From Pseudarthrobacter sp. GA104 (lineage in GTDB: Bacteria; Actinomycetota; Actinomycetes; Actinomycetales; Micrococcaceae): a stretch of DNA of 64,000 bases. Position numbers and translations under genes: made by a program. The notes beneath the pieces were generated by a model. It saw only the letters and a program-made list of their open reading frames with translations, was not told the origin of the DNA and searched no databases. Shown here piece after piece: positions 34,137 to 42,728 of this stretch (positions are counted from its first letter, which is position 1; the number at the start of each line of letters is the position of its first letter). Where the stretch lies: NCBI RefSeq assembly GCF_009741265.1, contig NZ_WOWL01000001.1, forward strand, positions 4,526,001 through 4,590,000. Direction: 5' to 3'.

Positions 34137-34394
34137 TTACTTCTTGCCGCCGAAGCCCTTGAAGCGGGCGTTGAAGCGCTCGACGCGGCCTGCGGAGTCC
34201 ATGATGCGCTGCTTGCCCGTGTAGAACGGGTGGGACTCAGAGGAGATTTCGACGTCGATGACCGGGTAGGTGTTGCCGTCTTCCCACTCGATGGTCTTCG
34301 AGGAGGAAACGGTGGACTTGGTCAGGAACTTCGTGCCGGAAGCCAGGTCGTTGAAAACAACAGCTTCGTACTTCGGGTGGATATCAGACTTCAT
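34137..34394 (-). CDS. rpmE2: 50S ribosomal protein L31 type B
   Basis: An 85-aa L31 of the zinc-free (C-minus, type B) class: MKSDIHPKYEAVVFNDLASGTKFLTKSTV and SSESHPFYTGKQRIMDSAGRVERFNARF, with no CxxC zinc motif. Type B paralogues often replace the zinc form under zinc limitation under Zur control, but no obvious Zur box was seen upstream. The ATG at 34394 was chosen; a longer in-frame extension is not conserved. A stem-loop terminator follows. Confidence 0.95.
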   Translation of the reverse strand: MKSDIHPKYEAVVFNDLASGTKFLTKSTVSSSKTIEWEDGNTYPVIDVEISSESHPFYTGKQRIMDSAGRVERFNARFKGFGGKK

Positions 34395-34493
34395 AATGGG
34401 ACCTTTGTTCGCACAACTGGATTTTGCCAGCTGCCAGGTATGAATGGGATGGCCGCGTTCTGTGCGGTGAAGCGCAGGGCAGCCAGCTATCAA

Positions 34494-35345
34494 TCATAGC
34501 GGATAACCATGGTGCCCGCGAACGGGGTGCCCGGCCTGGTCCCGGGGGCGCAGCTCCCAGAACGCCACCGCCGATGCGGCCGCAACATTCAGGGAATCCA
34601 CGCCGTTGCGCATGGGTATCTTGACGGCGAGGTCGACGGCGGCGAGGGTCTCAGGGCTCATTCCGGCACCTTCGGTGCCAAGCACCAGGGCGAGTTTTTC
34701 CGGGTTCCGGGCAGCCACCGCGTCCACGTCCTCCGCGTCCTTGGTGAGCTCCAGCGCCGCCACCGTGAAGCCGTGGTCCTTGAGCAGGAGGAGGTCCTGC
34801 GGCCAGCCGGTCAGCCGGGCCCACGGCACCTGGAAGACCGTGCCCATGCTCACCCGGACGCTCCGCCGGTAAAGCGGATCGCCGCAGCGGGGTGAGACCA
34901 GGACGGCGTCGATGTCCAAGGCGGCTGCCGACCGGAAGATGGCACCCACGTTGGTGTGGTCCACGATGTCCTCGAGGACGGCCACCCTGCGTGCACCGGC
35001 CAGCAGCTCCGGCAGCGGGACCGGAGCCGGGCGCTGCATCGCCGCCATGGCCCCGCGGTGGAGGTGGAAACCGGTGATCTCCTCCAGCAGGGCGGCGCTG
35101 CCAATGAAGGCGGGGACCTGCGGGTGGGCGGCCAGGATGTCCTGGAGGTCGTCCAGCCACTTTTCCGCCAGGAAAAAGGACCGCGGCTGGTGTCCGGCGG
35201 CCAGCGCCCGGCGCAGCACGCGGGAAGACTCGGCAATGTACATCCCCTCAGCCGGCTCCCGGAGCTTGCGCAGGTGCACGTCAGTGAGCTGCGTGTAGTC
35301 GGAGACCCGGGGGTCCGCGGCCGATTCAAGATAGTGGATTGTCAC
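34494..35345 (-). CDS. TrmH/SpoU family RNA 2'-O-methyltransferase
   Basis: A 283-aa SPOUT-fold methyltransferase. The N-terminal substrate-binding domain begins LTDVHLRKLREPAEGMYIAES. The three SpoU motifs are EDIVDHTNVGAIFRSAAALD (motif 1), LALVLGTEGAGMSPE (motif 2) and IPMRNGVDSLNVAAASAVAFWEL (motif 3). It should methylate tRNA or rRNA; the target cannot be read from sequence. It starts with GTG at 35345, seven bases after the TSUP gene stop. Confidence 0.93.
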   Translation of the reverse strand: MTIHYLESAADPRVSDYTQLTDVHLRKLREPAEGMYIAESSRVLRRALAAGHQPRSFFLAEKWLDDLQDILAAHPQVPAFIGSAALLEEITGFHLHRGAMAAMQRPAPVPLPELLAGARRVAVLEDIVDHTNVGAIFRSAAALDIDAVLVSPRCGDPLYRRSVRVSMGTVFQVPWARLTGWPQDLLLLKDHGFTVAALELTKDAEDVDAVAARNPEKLALVLGTEGAGMSPETLAAVDLAVKIPMRNGVDSLNVAAASAVAFWELRPRDQAGHPVRGHHGYPL

Positions 35346-35352
35346 CGGGTGA

Positions 35353-36138
35353 TTATTTCAGCAGATTGGCGATCATGAATCCGAGGGCCACCAGGCCCAG
35401 GACAAGGATCACGGCCCGCAGCACCGTGGGTGGGAGCCGGCGGCCCACTTTGGCCCCGATGAGACCCCCGATGCTGGAGCTCACGGCAATCAGCAGCACC
35501 ACAAGCCAGTTGATCCGGTCGAACGCGAAAAGCACGTAGGACACCGCGGCCACCAGGTTCACGCCCAAAACCAGGATGTTCTTCATGGCGTTGGCGTTCT
35601 GGATGGTGCCCGTCAGGAAGACACCCAAAATGCCCACCAGCAGGATTCCCTGGGCCGCAACGAAGTAGCCGCCGTACACGCCGGCGAGGTAGACCAGCAC
35701 CACCAGGAGGATGCCGTGCCCCTTGTCCCGCACGGCGTGTTCCGGGTTCGCCTCCCGGGTGCGCACCCAGGCCTGCAGGCGGGGCTGGAAGACCACCATC
35801 AGGAGGGCCAGGACAATGAGGACGGGCGCAACGTAGTGGAATACCTCTTCGGGGAGGTGCAGGAGGAGCCAGGCGCCGGAGATGCCGCCCAGGAGCGAGG
35901 CCGGAAGGAGCCTCATCAGCTGCCGTCCGCGGCCTTTCAGCTCGCGCCGGTAACCGAACGCTCCCGCTGCCGTACCGAAGACTAGGCCCATGGCATTGCT
36001 CATGGAGGCCACCACAGGGGCGACCCCCAAGGCGATCAGGACTGGGAATGTCACCAGGGTGCCGGAGCCCACGACGGCGTTGATGGTGCCGGCCCAGAGG
36101 CCGGCGATGGTCACAAAGATGCTGCTGAGAAGATCCAA
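35353..36138 (-). CDS. sulfite exporter TauE/SafE (TSUP) family protein
   Basis: A 261-aa membrane protein with about eight hydrophobic helices. It has the family pattern GTINAVVGSGTLVTFPVLIALGVAPVVASMSNAMGLVFG and a second half YLAGVYGGYFVAAQGILLVGILG. TSUP proteins move sulfite or organosulfur anions. The gene follows the ABC ATPase with 17 bases between them and precedes the SpoU gene by seven; the grouping is probably a transcription unit without a clear shared role. Confidence 0.9.
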   Translation of the reverse strand: MDLLSSIFVTIAGLWAGTINAVVGSGTLVTFPVLIALGVAPVVASMSNAMGLVFGTAAGAFGYRRELKGRGRQLMRLLPASLLGGISGAWLLLHLPEEVFHYVAPVLIVLALLMVVFQPRLQAWVRTREANPEHAVRDKGHGILLVVLVYLAGVYGGYFVAAQGILLVGILGVFLTGTIQNANAMKNILVLGVNLVAAVSYVLFAFDRINWLVVLLIAVSSSIGGLIGAKVGRRLPPTVLRAVILVLGLVALGFMIANLLK

Positions 36139-36155
36139 GGTGCTGCAGTGCCGCC

Positions 36156-36953
36156 TTAGCGGCGGGCGACGGCGGTGTACCGGCCGGCGTTGACGCTCAC
36201 GTCCAGGTCCAGCCCGAAAGTCTTGCTGAGGTTTTCCGCTGTCAGGACATCCGTGATCACACCCGCGGCGACCACGCCGCCGTCACGCAGCAGCATGGCG
36301 TGCGTGAAGCCCGGCGGGACTTCCTCCAGGTGGTGCGTCACCAGGACCATGGCCGGCGCGGCCTCGTCCTGTGCGAGTTCCCCAAGCTTGTGGACGAGTT
36401 CCTCGCGGCCACCAAGGTCCAGGCCGGCCGCCGGTTCATCAAGCAGCAACAGCTCGGGATCGGTCATGAGGGCACGGGCGATCTGGACACGCTTGCGCTC
36501 CCCCTCCGACAGGGTGGCGAAGGTCCTGTTGAGGAGCGGGCCCATCCCCCAGTCGTTGAGCAGCCGGAAAGCCCGCCGCTCGTCGTCGCGCTCGTAGCCC
36601 TCGCGCCAGCGGCCGGTGACACCGTAGGCGGCGGTAACCACGACGTTGAGGACCTTCTCCTGTTCAGGAATCTGGGTGGCCAGCGCGGCGGAGGAAAGCC
36701 CGATCCGGGGGCGGAGCTCGAAGACGTCCGTGCGCCCGAGGATTTCGTCAAGGATGCCGGCCTTACCGCTGCTGGGGTGGAGCCGGGCTGCAGCGATCTG
36801 CAGGAGCGTCGTCTTGCCGGCGCCGTTGGGTCCGAGGATCACCCAGCGTTCGCCTTCATTGACCTCCCAATCGACTTTGTCCAGCAGGGTCTTTTTGCCG
36901 CGGACAACGCTGACGGAAGCCAATTCCAGAACATCACTCATAGGAGTAGACAC
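36156..36953 (-). CDS. stand-alone ABC transporter ATP-binding protein
   Basis: A 265-aa ATPase: Walker A LGPNGAGKTTLLQI, signature TLSEGERKRVQIARAL, Walker B LLLLDEPAAGLDL, switch VTHHLEEVPPGF. The signature starts LSEGE rather than LSGGQ, as in the ModF/YlmA-type ABC proteins that lack a cognate permease; none is visible nearby. It starts at 36953 or at the Met four codons in. Role unknown; it could be a regulator or partner of a distant membrane subunit. Confidence 0.85.
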   Translation of the reverse strand: MSTPMSDVLELASVSVVRGKKTLLDKVDWEVNEGERWVILGPNGAGKTTLLQIAAARLHPSSGKAGILDEILGRTDVFELRPRIGLSSAALATQIPEQEKVLNVVVTAAYGVTGRWREGYERDDERRAFRLLNDWGMGPLLNRTFATLSEGERKRVQIARALMTDPELLLLDEPAAGLDLGGREELVHKLGELAQDEAAPAMVLVTHHLEEVPPGFTHAMLLRDGGVVAAGVITDVLTAENLSKTFGLDLDVSVNAGRYTAVARR

Positions 36954-37031
36954 TAGGACAAAAAAGAGGCCGACTGATAACCGGCGCAGGTAACAGCGAA
37001 ACCCTGGATGGGCAGCTTCCCCGCATGCCCG

Positions 37032-37802
37032 TCATGCCAGTTGAGTGAGGACCAGCGGACCGGATCCGGTGACGGCTATCGTGTGCTCCGAGTGCGCGGT
37101 CCGGCGGCCGTTGGAACTGCGCAGCGTCCACCCGTCCGGATCGGTAACGAGCTTGCTGGTGCCGTCCATGACCCAAGGTTCTATGGCCAACAGCAGTCCC
37201 GGGCGAAGCACGTATCCGCGCCCGGGTTTACCGGTATTGGGGATGTGCGGGTCCTGATGCATGGTGCTCCCGACGCCGTGCCCGCCGAACTGGGTATTGA
37301 CCTGGAATTGTGCCGCTTCAAGCACCGAGCCGATCGCGTGGGACATGTCTCCGATCCTGGCTCCCGGCTGCGCTGCGCCGATGCCGGCCAGGAGGGCCTT
37401 CTCGGTGGTTTCGATCATGTGCCGGTCTTCGGGCGCGGACGAATTCCCTACGACGAAGCTGATTGCCGAGTCCGTCACCCAACCGTTGACACTCGCGGCG
37501 AAATCGAGCGTCAGCAGGTCCCCGTCGATCAGCACGTAGTCATGGGGCAGCCCGTGCAGGACGGCGTCGTTCACGGACGTGCAGATGACTTTCCCAAAGG
37601 GGCCGCGCCCAAATGAGGGGGCGTAGTCGACGTAGCAGGAGCGCGCGCCCGCGGCCTGGATCATGGAGGCAGCCCAGTCGTTTATTTCCAGGAGGTTCGT
37701 TCCCGGCCCGACTCTCTCCCTCAACGCCGCCAAGGTCTTCGCCACGAACTGGCCCGAAACACGGGCCTCGTCAACCTCGCGGGGCGTGAGCAGCTCAATC
37801 AT
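37032..37802 (-). CDS. map: type I methionyl aminopeptidase
   Basis: A 256-aa metal-dependent enzyme removing N-terminal Met. Visible are the metal-ligand motif LTLDFAASVNGWVTDSAISF (two Asp), GHGVGSTMHQDPHIPN (His ligand), and the Glu ligands in LAIEPWVMDG and HSEHTIAVT. The start ATG at 37802 has the ribosome binding site GGAGG eight bases upstream. An upstream in-frame ATG lacks one. It is divergent from serB. Confidence 0.96.
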   Translation of the reverse strand: MIELLTPREVDEARVSGQFVAKTLAALRERVGPGTNLLEINDWAASMIQAAGARSCYVDYAPSFGRGPFGKVICTSVNDAVLHGLPHDYVLIDGDLLTLDFAASVNGWVTDSAISFVVGNSSAPEDRHMIETTEKALLAGIGAAQPGARIGDMSHAIGSVLEAAQFQVNTQFGGHGVGSTMHQDPHIPNTGKPGRGYVLRPGLLLAIEPWVMDGTSKLVTDPDGWTLRSSNGRRTAHSEHTIAVTGSGPLVLTQLA

Positions 37803-37904
37803 GGGTTCCTCCAGGTGCGACCGTTTTTGCTGTCCGCTTGCCACCTTTCAGCAGCCGTGAAATGAATTCAAGGGACCCCTCCCCCGCTGGCTAAGATTGC
37901 AGGC

Positions 37905-38798
37905 ATGACTTCGAACGTGACTGCGGTCAGCTACGGCCTGAATGTAACCACAACCGGGCTGGAGCAGCTCCGTTCCATTTTCACCGCGCACGGCGCCGCC
38001 ATTCTGTCAGAGGCAAGCCTTGGCGACGAGCGGTACCAGGTCCACGTCGCGGACCTGGCGCTCCCGGATGCGACGGCCGCCGGACTTGCCGCCCTTCGCC
38101 ATGCCCTGGCCGGGGCCTCCATCGGCGGGTTGGACACCGCCCTGGTCCCTGCCGGCCTGCGGTCAGCCGAACGCAAACTCCTGATCATGGACGTGGACTC
38201 CACCCTGATCCAGCAGGAGGTCATCGAACTCCTGGCCGCCTACGCCGGGAAACGCGAAGAAGTGGCCGCTGTCACCGAAGCCGCAATGCGCGGGGAACTG
38301 GATTTCGCCCAAAGCCTCCACGCACGGGTGGCAGTCCTCGCGGGGCTTCCGGCCGACGTCGTCCACTCCGTCCGCCAGGAAGTGAAGCTGAGCCTGGGAG
38401 CCGGGGAACTGGTTTCCGCCTTCAAGGCTGCCGGCCACGTGGTTGCAGTTGTGTCGGGCGGCTTCAACCAGATCCTGGAGCCGATCGCCGATGAGCTGGG
38501 CCTGGACTACTGGCAGGCGAACGAGCTGGAGATTGTCGACGGCGCGCTGACGGGCAAGGTGCTCGGCGCCGTGGTGGACCGGGCAGCCAAGGAAAAATAC
38601 CTGCGTGAATGGGCAGCAGCGGAGGGCATCGCGCTGGAGCACACGGTGGCCGTGGGTGACGGCGCCAATGACCTGGACATGCTCGGTGCGGCCGGCATTG
38701 GCATCGCTTTCAACGCCAAACCCGCCGTGCGCGCCGTGGCTGACGCCGCCGTCAACATGCCGTACCTCGACGCCGTCCGGTACGTCGCCGGCGTCTGA
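37905..38798 (+). CDS. serB: phosphoserine phosphatase
   Basis: A 297-aa HAD-superfamily enzyme for the last step of serine synthesis. The N-terminal ACT-like region (residues 1-85) is followed by the HAD core: LLIMDVDSTLIQQEVIELLAAYAG (DxDST, nucleophile Asp), VVAVVSGGFNQILEPIA, and GDGANDLDMLGAAGIGIAFNAKP (metal-binding). All catalytic elements are present. It starts with ATG 37905, about 100 bases from the divergent map start. A strong bidirectional terminator follows. Confidence 0.96.
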   Translation: MTSNVTAVSYGLNVTTTGLEQLRSIFTAHGAAILSEASLGDERYQVHVADLALPDATAAGLAALRHALAGASIGGLDTALVPAGLRSAERKLLIMDVDSTLIQQEVIELLAAYAGKREEVAAVTEAAMRGELDFAQSLHARVAVLAGLPADVVHSVRQEVKLSLGAGELVSAFKAAGHVVAVVSGGFNQILEPIADELGLDYWQANELEIVDGALTGKVLGAVVDRAAKEKYLREWAAAEGIALEHTVAVGDGANDLDMLGAAGIGIAFNAKPAVRAVADAAVNMPYLDAVRYVAGV

Positions 38799-38813
38799 GC
38801 GGCGCCTCCCCTT

Positions 38814-38859
38814 AAACGCCGGATGGCACGTCGCGCCGCAACGTGCCATCCGGCGTTTT
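38814..38859. terminator. bidirectional terminator between serB and SDR
   Basis: 18-bp perfect stem AAACGCCGGATGGCACGT / ACGTGCCATCCGGCGTTT with a 9-nt loop and an extra T, located between convergent genes. Confidence 0.93.
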
Positions 38860-38868
38860 GGCTGGGGC

Positions 38869-39633
38869 CTAGCTCGTGGCCTGGCCGGCGCCCTTGCCGA
38901 AGTAGTCTGCCCCGCCGGCGTATTCGGTGTGGCCGGATTCGACGTCGGCGGTGACCATGCTGGCCACCACTTCGGCAAACTCCTCCACGGAGTACAGCTT
39001 TCCGGCTTCAGCGCGGCGGGCCTCGATGGCACCAGGCGTGGAGCGGTCCAGGAGCGTTGCGGTGACGGTGCCCTCGATCATGTCGCCGGACACAACCACC
39101 AGGGTGATGCCTTTCTCGGCGAGGCCGGGAATGAGTTCGCGCAGGGCGTCCTCCCCGGCGCGCTTGCTGCGGGCAACGGGCTCGTAGGCTTCCATCGTGG
39201 GCACGGTGTTGATGAAGTGGGCCTGGTGGCTGGTCACGAACACCACGCGGGAGCCTTCCTGCATCAGGGGCACGGCGGCGTTGAGCATGTTGATTTGGGC
39301 GTCGCGGTTCAGCTTGAGCGCGTAGTCCTCGCCCATGCCGGTTTCCATGCCGCCGGAAGCGTTCAGCACCAGGATGTCCAGGGATCCGAAGTTCTCCATG
39401 GCGGCGCTGGCCAGGGCCTGCACGCCCTCCTGGCTGGTGAGGTCGGCGCCCACGGCCACGGCGCGGCCGCCGGCGGCCTCGATGCCCTGCACCACCTTGT
39501 TGGCGCGCGGTGCCTTCTGGCGGTAGTTCACCACGACGGCGGCGCCCTCGCGGGCAAGGTTCTTGGCTACCTCCGCCCCAATTCCGCGCGAGGATCCGGT
39601 CACGATGGCAGTCTTGTTATCCAGCAGTCCCAT
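38869..39633 (-). CDS. SDR family oxidoreductase, enoyl-reductase-like active-site spacing
   Basis: A 254-aa SDR with cofactor motif IVTGSSRGIGAEVAKNLAREGAAVVVNYRQ and LVLNASGGM. The active-site region reads EAYEPVARSKRAGEDAL, giving Tyr-x6-Lys rather than the classical Tyr-x3-Lys. That spacing is the hallmark of FabI-type enoyl-ACP reductases, while the glycine motif is classical FabG-like. ATG 39633 was preferred to an upstream in-frame start. It lies just downstream of fabG on the same strand, so a reductase for acyl chains is plausible. Confidence 0.85.
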   Translation of the reverse strand: MGLLDNKTAIVTGSSRGIGAEVAKNLAREGAAVVVNYRQKAPRANKVVQGIEAAGGRAVAVGADLTSQEGVQALASAAMENFGSLDILVLNASGGMETGMGEDYALKLNRDAQINMLNAAVPLMQEGSRVVFVTSHQAHFINTVPTMEAYEPVARSKRAGEDALRELIPGLAEKGITLVVVSGDMIEGTVTATLLDRSTPGAIEARRAEAGKLYSVEEFAEVVASMVTADVESGHTEYAGGADYFGKGAGQATS

Positions 39634-39759
39634 GCGGGCTCCTTTGTCTGAAACGTCTAAATTGCTGATGGCCTGCAGTCCATCATGCCAGCGCCCCCGG
39701 CCAATTCCCTTGTGTGACCTACACAAAGAAGCGCCGGGCTGCTAGTTCGCCGGCGCCGG

Positions 39760-40485
39760 TCAGTGCCCCATGCCCAGGCCGCCGTCGACGGGGATGACAG
39801 CTCCGGAGATGTAGGCGGCCTCGTCGCTGGAGATCCAGCGGACCACGTTGGCTACCTCGGAGGCCTCGGCAAAGCGGCCCGCCGGGATGCTGGAAAGGTA
39901 GTCCTTCCGGGTGGCGTCGGGGAGTTCGGCAGTCATGTCCGTGTTGATGAAGCCCGGGGCGACGACGTTGGCCGTGATCCCCCGCGATCCAAGCTCACGC
40001 GTCAGGGAACGGGCGATGCCCACAAGGCCTGCCTTCGACGCCGAGTAGTTGATCTGGCCGGGAGCCCCGTACAGGCCGGACACGGAGGAGATCAGGACAA
40101 CGCGGCCCTTGCGTAGCCGGATCATGCCCTTGGAGGCGCGCTTGATGACGCGGAACGCGCCGGTGAGGTTGGTGTCGATGACGGACGTGAAGTCGTCCTC
40201 GCTCATGCGCAGCAGCAGGGTGTCCTTGGTGATGCCCGCGTTGGCCACCAGGACCTCCACGGGACCGTGCGCCGCTTCCACTTCCTTGAAGGCGGCATCC
40301 ACCGAGGCCTCGTCCGTGACGTCGGCCTTGACCCCAAGGATCCCCTCCGGGAGTTTCGATTCGCTGCGGTAGGTGACGGCCACCTTGTCGCCGTTGGCCA
40401 GGAACGCCTCGGCGATGGCCAGGCCGATGCCGCGGTTGCCGCCGGTGATGAGGACGCTGCGGGGGGCGGTGGCTGCTTCAGTCAT
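39760..40485 (-). CDS. fabG: 3-oxoacyl-ACP reductase
   Basis: A 241-aa classical SDR. VLITGGNRGIGLAIAEAF binds NADPH, VLVANAGITKD gives the NAG motif, ISSVSGLYGAPGQINYSASKAGLVGIARSL carries Ser-Tyr-Lys, and the C-terminus ISGAVIPVDGGLGMGH is typical. It is close to mycobacterial FabG1/MabA, which reduces beta-ketoacyl-ACP. The second SDR follows 126 bases downstream. Divergent from the DUF3099 gene. Confidence 0.92.
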   Translation of the reverse strand: MTEAATAPRSVLITGGNRGIGLAIAEAFLANGDKVAVTYRSESKLPEGILGVKADVTDEASVDAAFKEVEAAHGPVEVLVANAGITKDTLLLRMSEDDFTSVIDTNLTGAFRVIKRASKGMIRLRKGRVVLISSVSGLYGAPGQINYSASKAGLVGIARSLTRELGSRGITANVVAPGFINTDMTAELPDATRKDYLSSIPAGRFAEASEVANVVRWISSDEAAYISGAVIPVDGGLGMGH

Positions 40486-40638
40486 GGAGGGGCTCCGGTA
40501 TTCTGCGGCGCGCTGGGGCCGCGGTAGGTAGGGGTAATTTGGCTGACTTCGATCTTAGCGTCCGGCCCGGCCCGGGTTTGGGTGCCACTGCCGATGGTGA
40601 GAGAATTGAGCTAAGCCTTTGGAGCGTGATGAATCACC

Positions 40639-41073
40639 GTGACCCTTGAAAACCATGCGGGACAATCCGCGACTGGAGAACCCGGCCGGTTCTCCGGCGA
40701 TGCGGAAGTCCATAGCATCACGGATGCTGCGGCGGCCCATTCCGAGGATATGCGCCAGCGCATGATCAAGTACGCGCTGGCCATGGGTATCCGCATGGTG
40801 TGCCTGATCCTGATCTTCGTGGTGGACGGCTGGTTCAAGATTATCGCGGTGGCCGGAGCCGTGTTCCTGCCGTGGATTGCGGTGGTCATAGCGAACGGCA
40901 GCGACAAGGCGGAGGGGCACAGTGACCTGCTGCTGGACTCCGCGCCGCTGGCGGAACTCGAGAGTCCCCCCGCACGCTCGGCCAATGACGAACACGTCAA
41001 CGAGGTCCTTCAGGGCGAACTCATCAATGACGACGACGAAACAACAACCGGGCAGGAGCGGAGGGCATCATGA
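40639..41073 (+). CDS. DUF3099 domain-containing membrane protein
   Basis: 144 aa: a short polar head with HSITDAAAAHSEDMRQRMIKYA, two adjacent membrane helices (MGIRMVCLILIFVVDGWFKIIAVAGAVFLPWIAVVIAN), then an acidic tail. This is the actinobacterial DUF3099 pattern; function unknown. GTG start. The last four bases overlap the next gene (ATGA), opening a run DUF3099-small protein-SURF1-YbaK that is translationally coupled or nearly so. Confidence 0.88.
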   Translation: MTLENHAGQSATGEPGRFSGDAEVHSITDAAAAHSEDMRQRMIKYALAMGIRMVCLILIFVVDGWFKIIAVAGAVFLPWIAVVIANGSDKAEGHSDLLLDSAPLAELESPPARSANDEHVNEVLQGELINDDDETTTGQERRAS

Positions 41074-41339
41074 GTATTTTCGACTTCGCGGCGGGATCCG
41101 ATCCCGCGCTCGCGGAATCCGCTGCCATCTGCTCACGCAAGGCCTGCCGCTCCGAGGCCTCCTGGCAGCTCCTGTGGAACAACCCTAAAATCCACACCCC
41201 CGAGCGGCGCAAGACCTGGCTCGCCTGTGCGGACCACCGGGAATGGCTGGAAGACTACCTCCAGACGAGGGGGCTGTGGAAGGAAACCCTGCCGCTTGAG
41301 GACTACCGGATCTTTGGTGCCCCGGAGCAGGACAGCTGA
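41070..41339 (+). CDS. small conserved cytoplasmic protein
   Basis: 89 aa: MSIFDFAAGSDPALAESAAICSRKACRSEASWQLLWNNPKIHTPERRKTWLACADHREWLEDYL. It is rich in Trp and Cys, with CSRKAC and an ACADH segment that may form a zinc site. From memory, relatives in Arthrobacter and Streptomyces next to SURF1 are sometimes called acetone-carboxylase-like, which I consider unsupported. It overlaps the DUF3099 stop and ends one base before the SURF1 start. Confidence 0.75.
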   Translation: MSIFDFAAGSDPALAESAAICSRKACRSEASWQLLWNNPKIHTPERRKTWLACADHREWLEDYLQTRGLWKETLPLEDYRIFGAPEQDS

Positions 41340-42215
41340 ATGTACCGTTTCCTCTTTTCCAGCAAGTGGCTGGGTTATCTCCTGCTGGCCGCAATCTTCG
41401 CCACCGCCTGCGTGTTCCTGGGCCGCTGGCAGATGGACCGCCGCGCCGAGACCCTCGCCGAGATCAACCGGGTGGTGACCAATTACTCTGCGGCGCCCAT
41501 TCCGTTCGAGGACGCCAAAGGACAATTCAGCCGGCTGGATTCCGCCTTGGAGTGGACGCAGGTGGAGCTGCGGGGCACCTATCTTGTTGACGGCCAGCGC
41601 GTGGTTCGGAACCGTCCGCTCAATGGCCAGCCTGGCTACGAAGTGGTGGTCCCGTTCCGGCTGACCACGGGTGAAACCGTCGTGATCGACCGTGGGTGGC
41701 TGCCCATCGGCAACAGGAATCCCGGCAGCCCCGACTCCGTGCCGGCGCCCCCTCCAGGTGAGGTGACCGCCGTCGTCCGCTTGAAGCATCCCGAGCCTGA
41801 ACTCAAGCGCGGCGCCCCCGACGGCCAGCTGGCGTCCATCGACCTTCCCGCCTACTCCGCCCAGCTTGGGTACCCGCTGCTGACCGGAGCCTACGGGCAG
41901 CTCGCCTCCGAGACTCCCCCGGCCGCCGAGATGCCCATGGCGTTCCCCAAGCCTTCCACAGAGGAGGGCACGCACCTTTCCTACTCGCTGCAGTGGTTCG
42001 CGTTCGGCGTCCTGATGTTTGTCGGTTTCGGTTACGCCGCCCGCCAGCAGGCGCGTAACGCGGCCATTGACGCAGAGGACGACGATGCGTTTGCGGACGG
42101 CACGCCCCGCGCGGCGGCCGGGGCACCACGCCGTCGTCCGTCACCTCCCAGGAAGCGGAAGAAGGCGACATCCGAGGAAGAGGAAGACGCACTCCTCGAC
42201 GCCCAGGGGTACTGA
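41340..42215 (+). CDS. SURF1 family protein (cytochrome oxidase biogenesis)
   Basis: A 291-aa membrane protein assisting heme a insertion into aa3-type cytochrome c oxidase. The N-terminal helix is YLLLAAIFATACVFLGRWQMDRR, followed by a periplasmic domain with WTQVELRGTYLVDGQRVVRNR and TVVIDRGWLP. A second helix, LSYSLQWFAFGVLMFVGFGYA, is near residue 220, with a charged C-terminal tail. This fits the presence of ctaA about 20 kb away. It starts directly at the base after the preceding stop. Confidence 0.93.
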   Translation: MYRFLFSSKWLGYLLLAAIFATACVFLGRWQMDRRAETLAEINRVVTNYSAAPIPFEDAKGQFSRLDSALEWTQVELRGTYLVDGQRVVRNRPLNGQPGYEVVVPFRLTTGETVVIDRGWLPIGNRNPGSPDSVPAPPPGEVTAVVRLKHPEPELKRGAPDGQLASIDLPAYSAQLGYPLLTGAYGQLASETPPAAEMPMAFPKPSTEEGTHLSYSLQWFAFGVLMFVGFGYAARQQARNAAIDAEDDDAFADGTPRAAAGAPRRRPSPPRKRKKATSEEEEDALLDAQGY

Positions 42216-42218
42216 CGG

Positions 42219-42695
42219 ATGACGGAGCACGACGGCGGCCCGGTGGTCCTGGTGCGCGCGGCCCTGGTGGCTGCCGGAGTTGGGGACACCGTGCGGACTT
42301 TTCCGGCGGGCGTTCCGACGGCGTCCGCGGCAGCTGAGGCGCTCGGCTGCGACCTCGCGGCGATCACGAACAGCCTGATCTTCGACCTCAATGGGGAGCC
42401 CCTGCTGATCCTTGCCAGTGGGGCGGCACGGGTGGACACAAGGCTGGTGGCCGGGCAGCTGGGTGAAGGCAGAATCCGCCGCGCCTCCCCCGAGTTCGTC
42501 CTGCAGCATACCGGCCAGGCGGTAGGCGGAGTGGCCCCGGTGGGCCACCCGGAAAAGATCAGGGCCCTCTTGGACAGCTCCCTCAAGAAACAGGAACTCC
42601 TCTGGGCCGGAGCAGGAGACCACAACTCAATGTTCAGCATCACCTACGGGCAGTTGCAGAGAATTACCGGAGCCTTGGAGCTTAACGTCCGCTGA
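42219..42695 (+). CDS. YbaK/EbsC family aminoacyl-tRNA deacylase
   Basis: A 158-aa YbaK/ProX-type protein that hydrolyses mischarged aminoacyl-tRNA. The core is seen in TASAAAEALGCDLAAITNSLIFDLNGEPLLILASGAARVD, with the conserved Lys replaced around NSLIF, and VGGVAPVGHPEKIRALLDSSLKKQ with the GxxxPxG loop. It begins ATG 42219, three bases after the SURF1 stop. It is followed by a large hairpin and then the converging ABC-F gene. Confidence 0.85.
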   Translation: MTEHDGGPVVLVRAALVAAGVGDTVRTFPAGVPTASAAAEALGCDLAAITNSLIFDLNGEPLLILASGAARVDTRLVAGQLGEGRIRRASPEFVLQHTGQAVGGVAPVGHPEKIRALLDSSLKKQELLWAGAGDHNSMFSITYGQLQRITGALELNVR

Positions 42696-42728
42696 CCCAA
42701 GGTGACAGGCCCACAAGCGCAGCGGCGT

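Noticed and set aside
36156..36953. ABC ATPase considered as part of a TSUP-linked importer
   Set aside because: TSUP transporters do not use ABC ATPases and no ABC permease is nearby; adjacency alone is insufficient.
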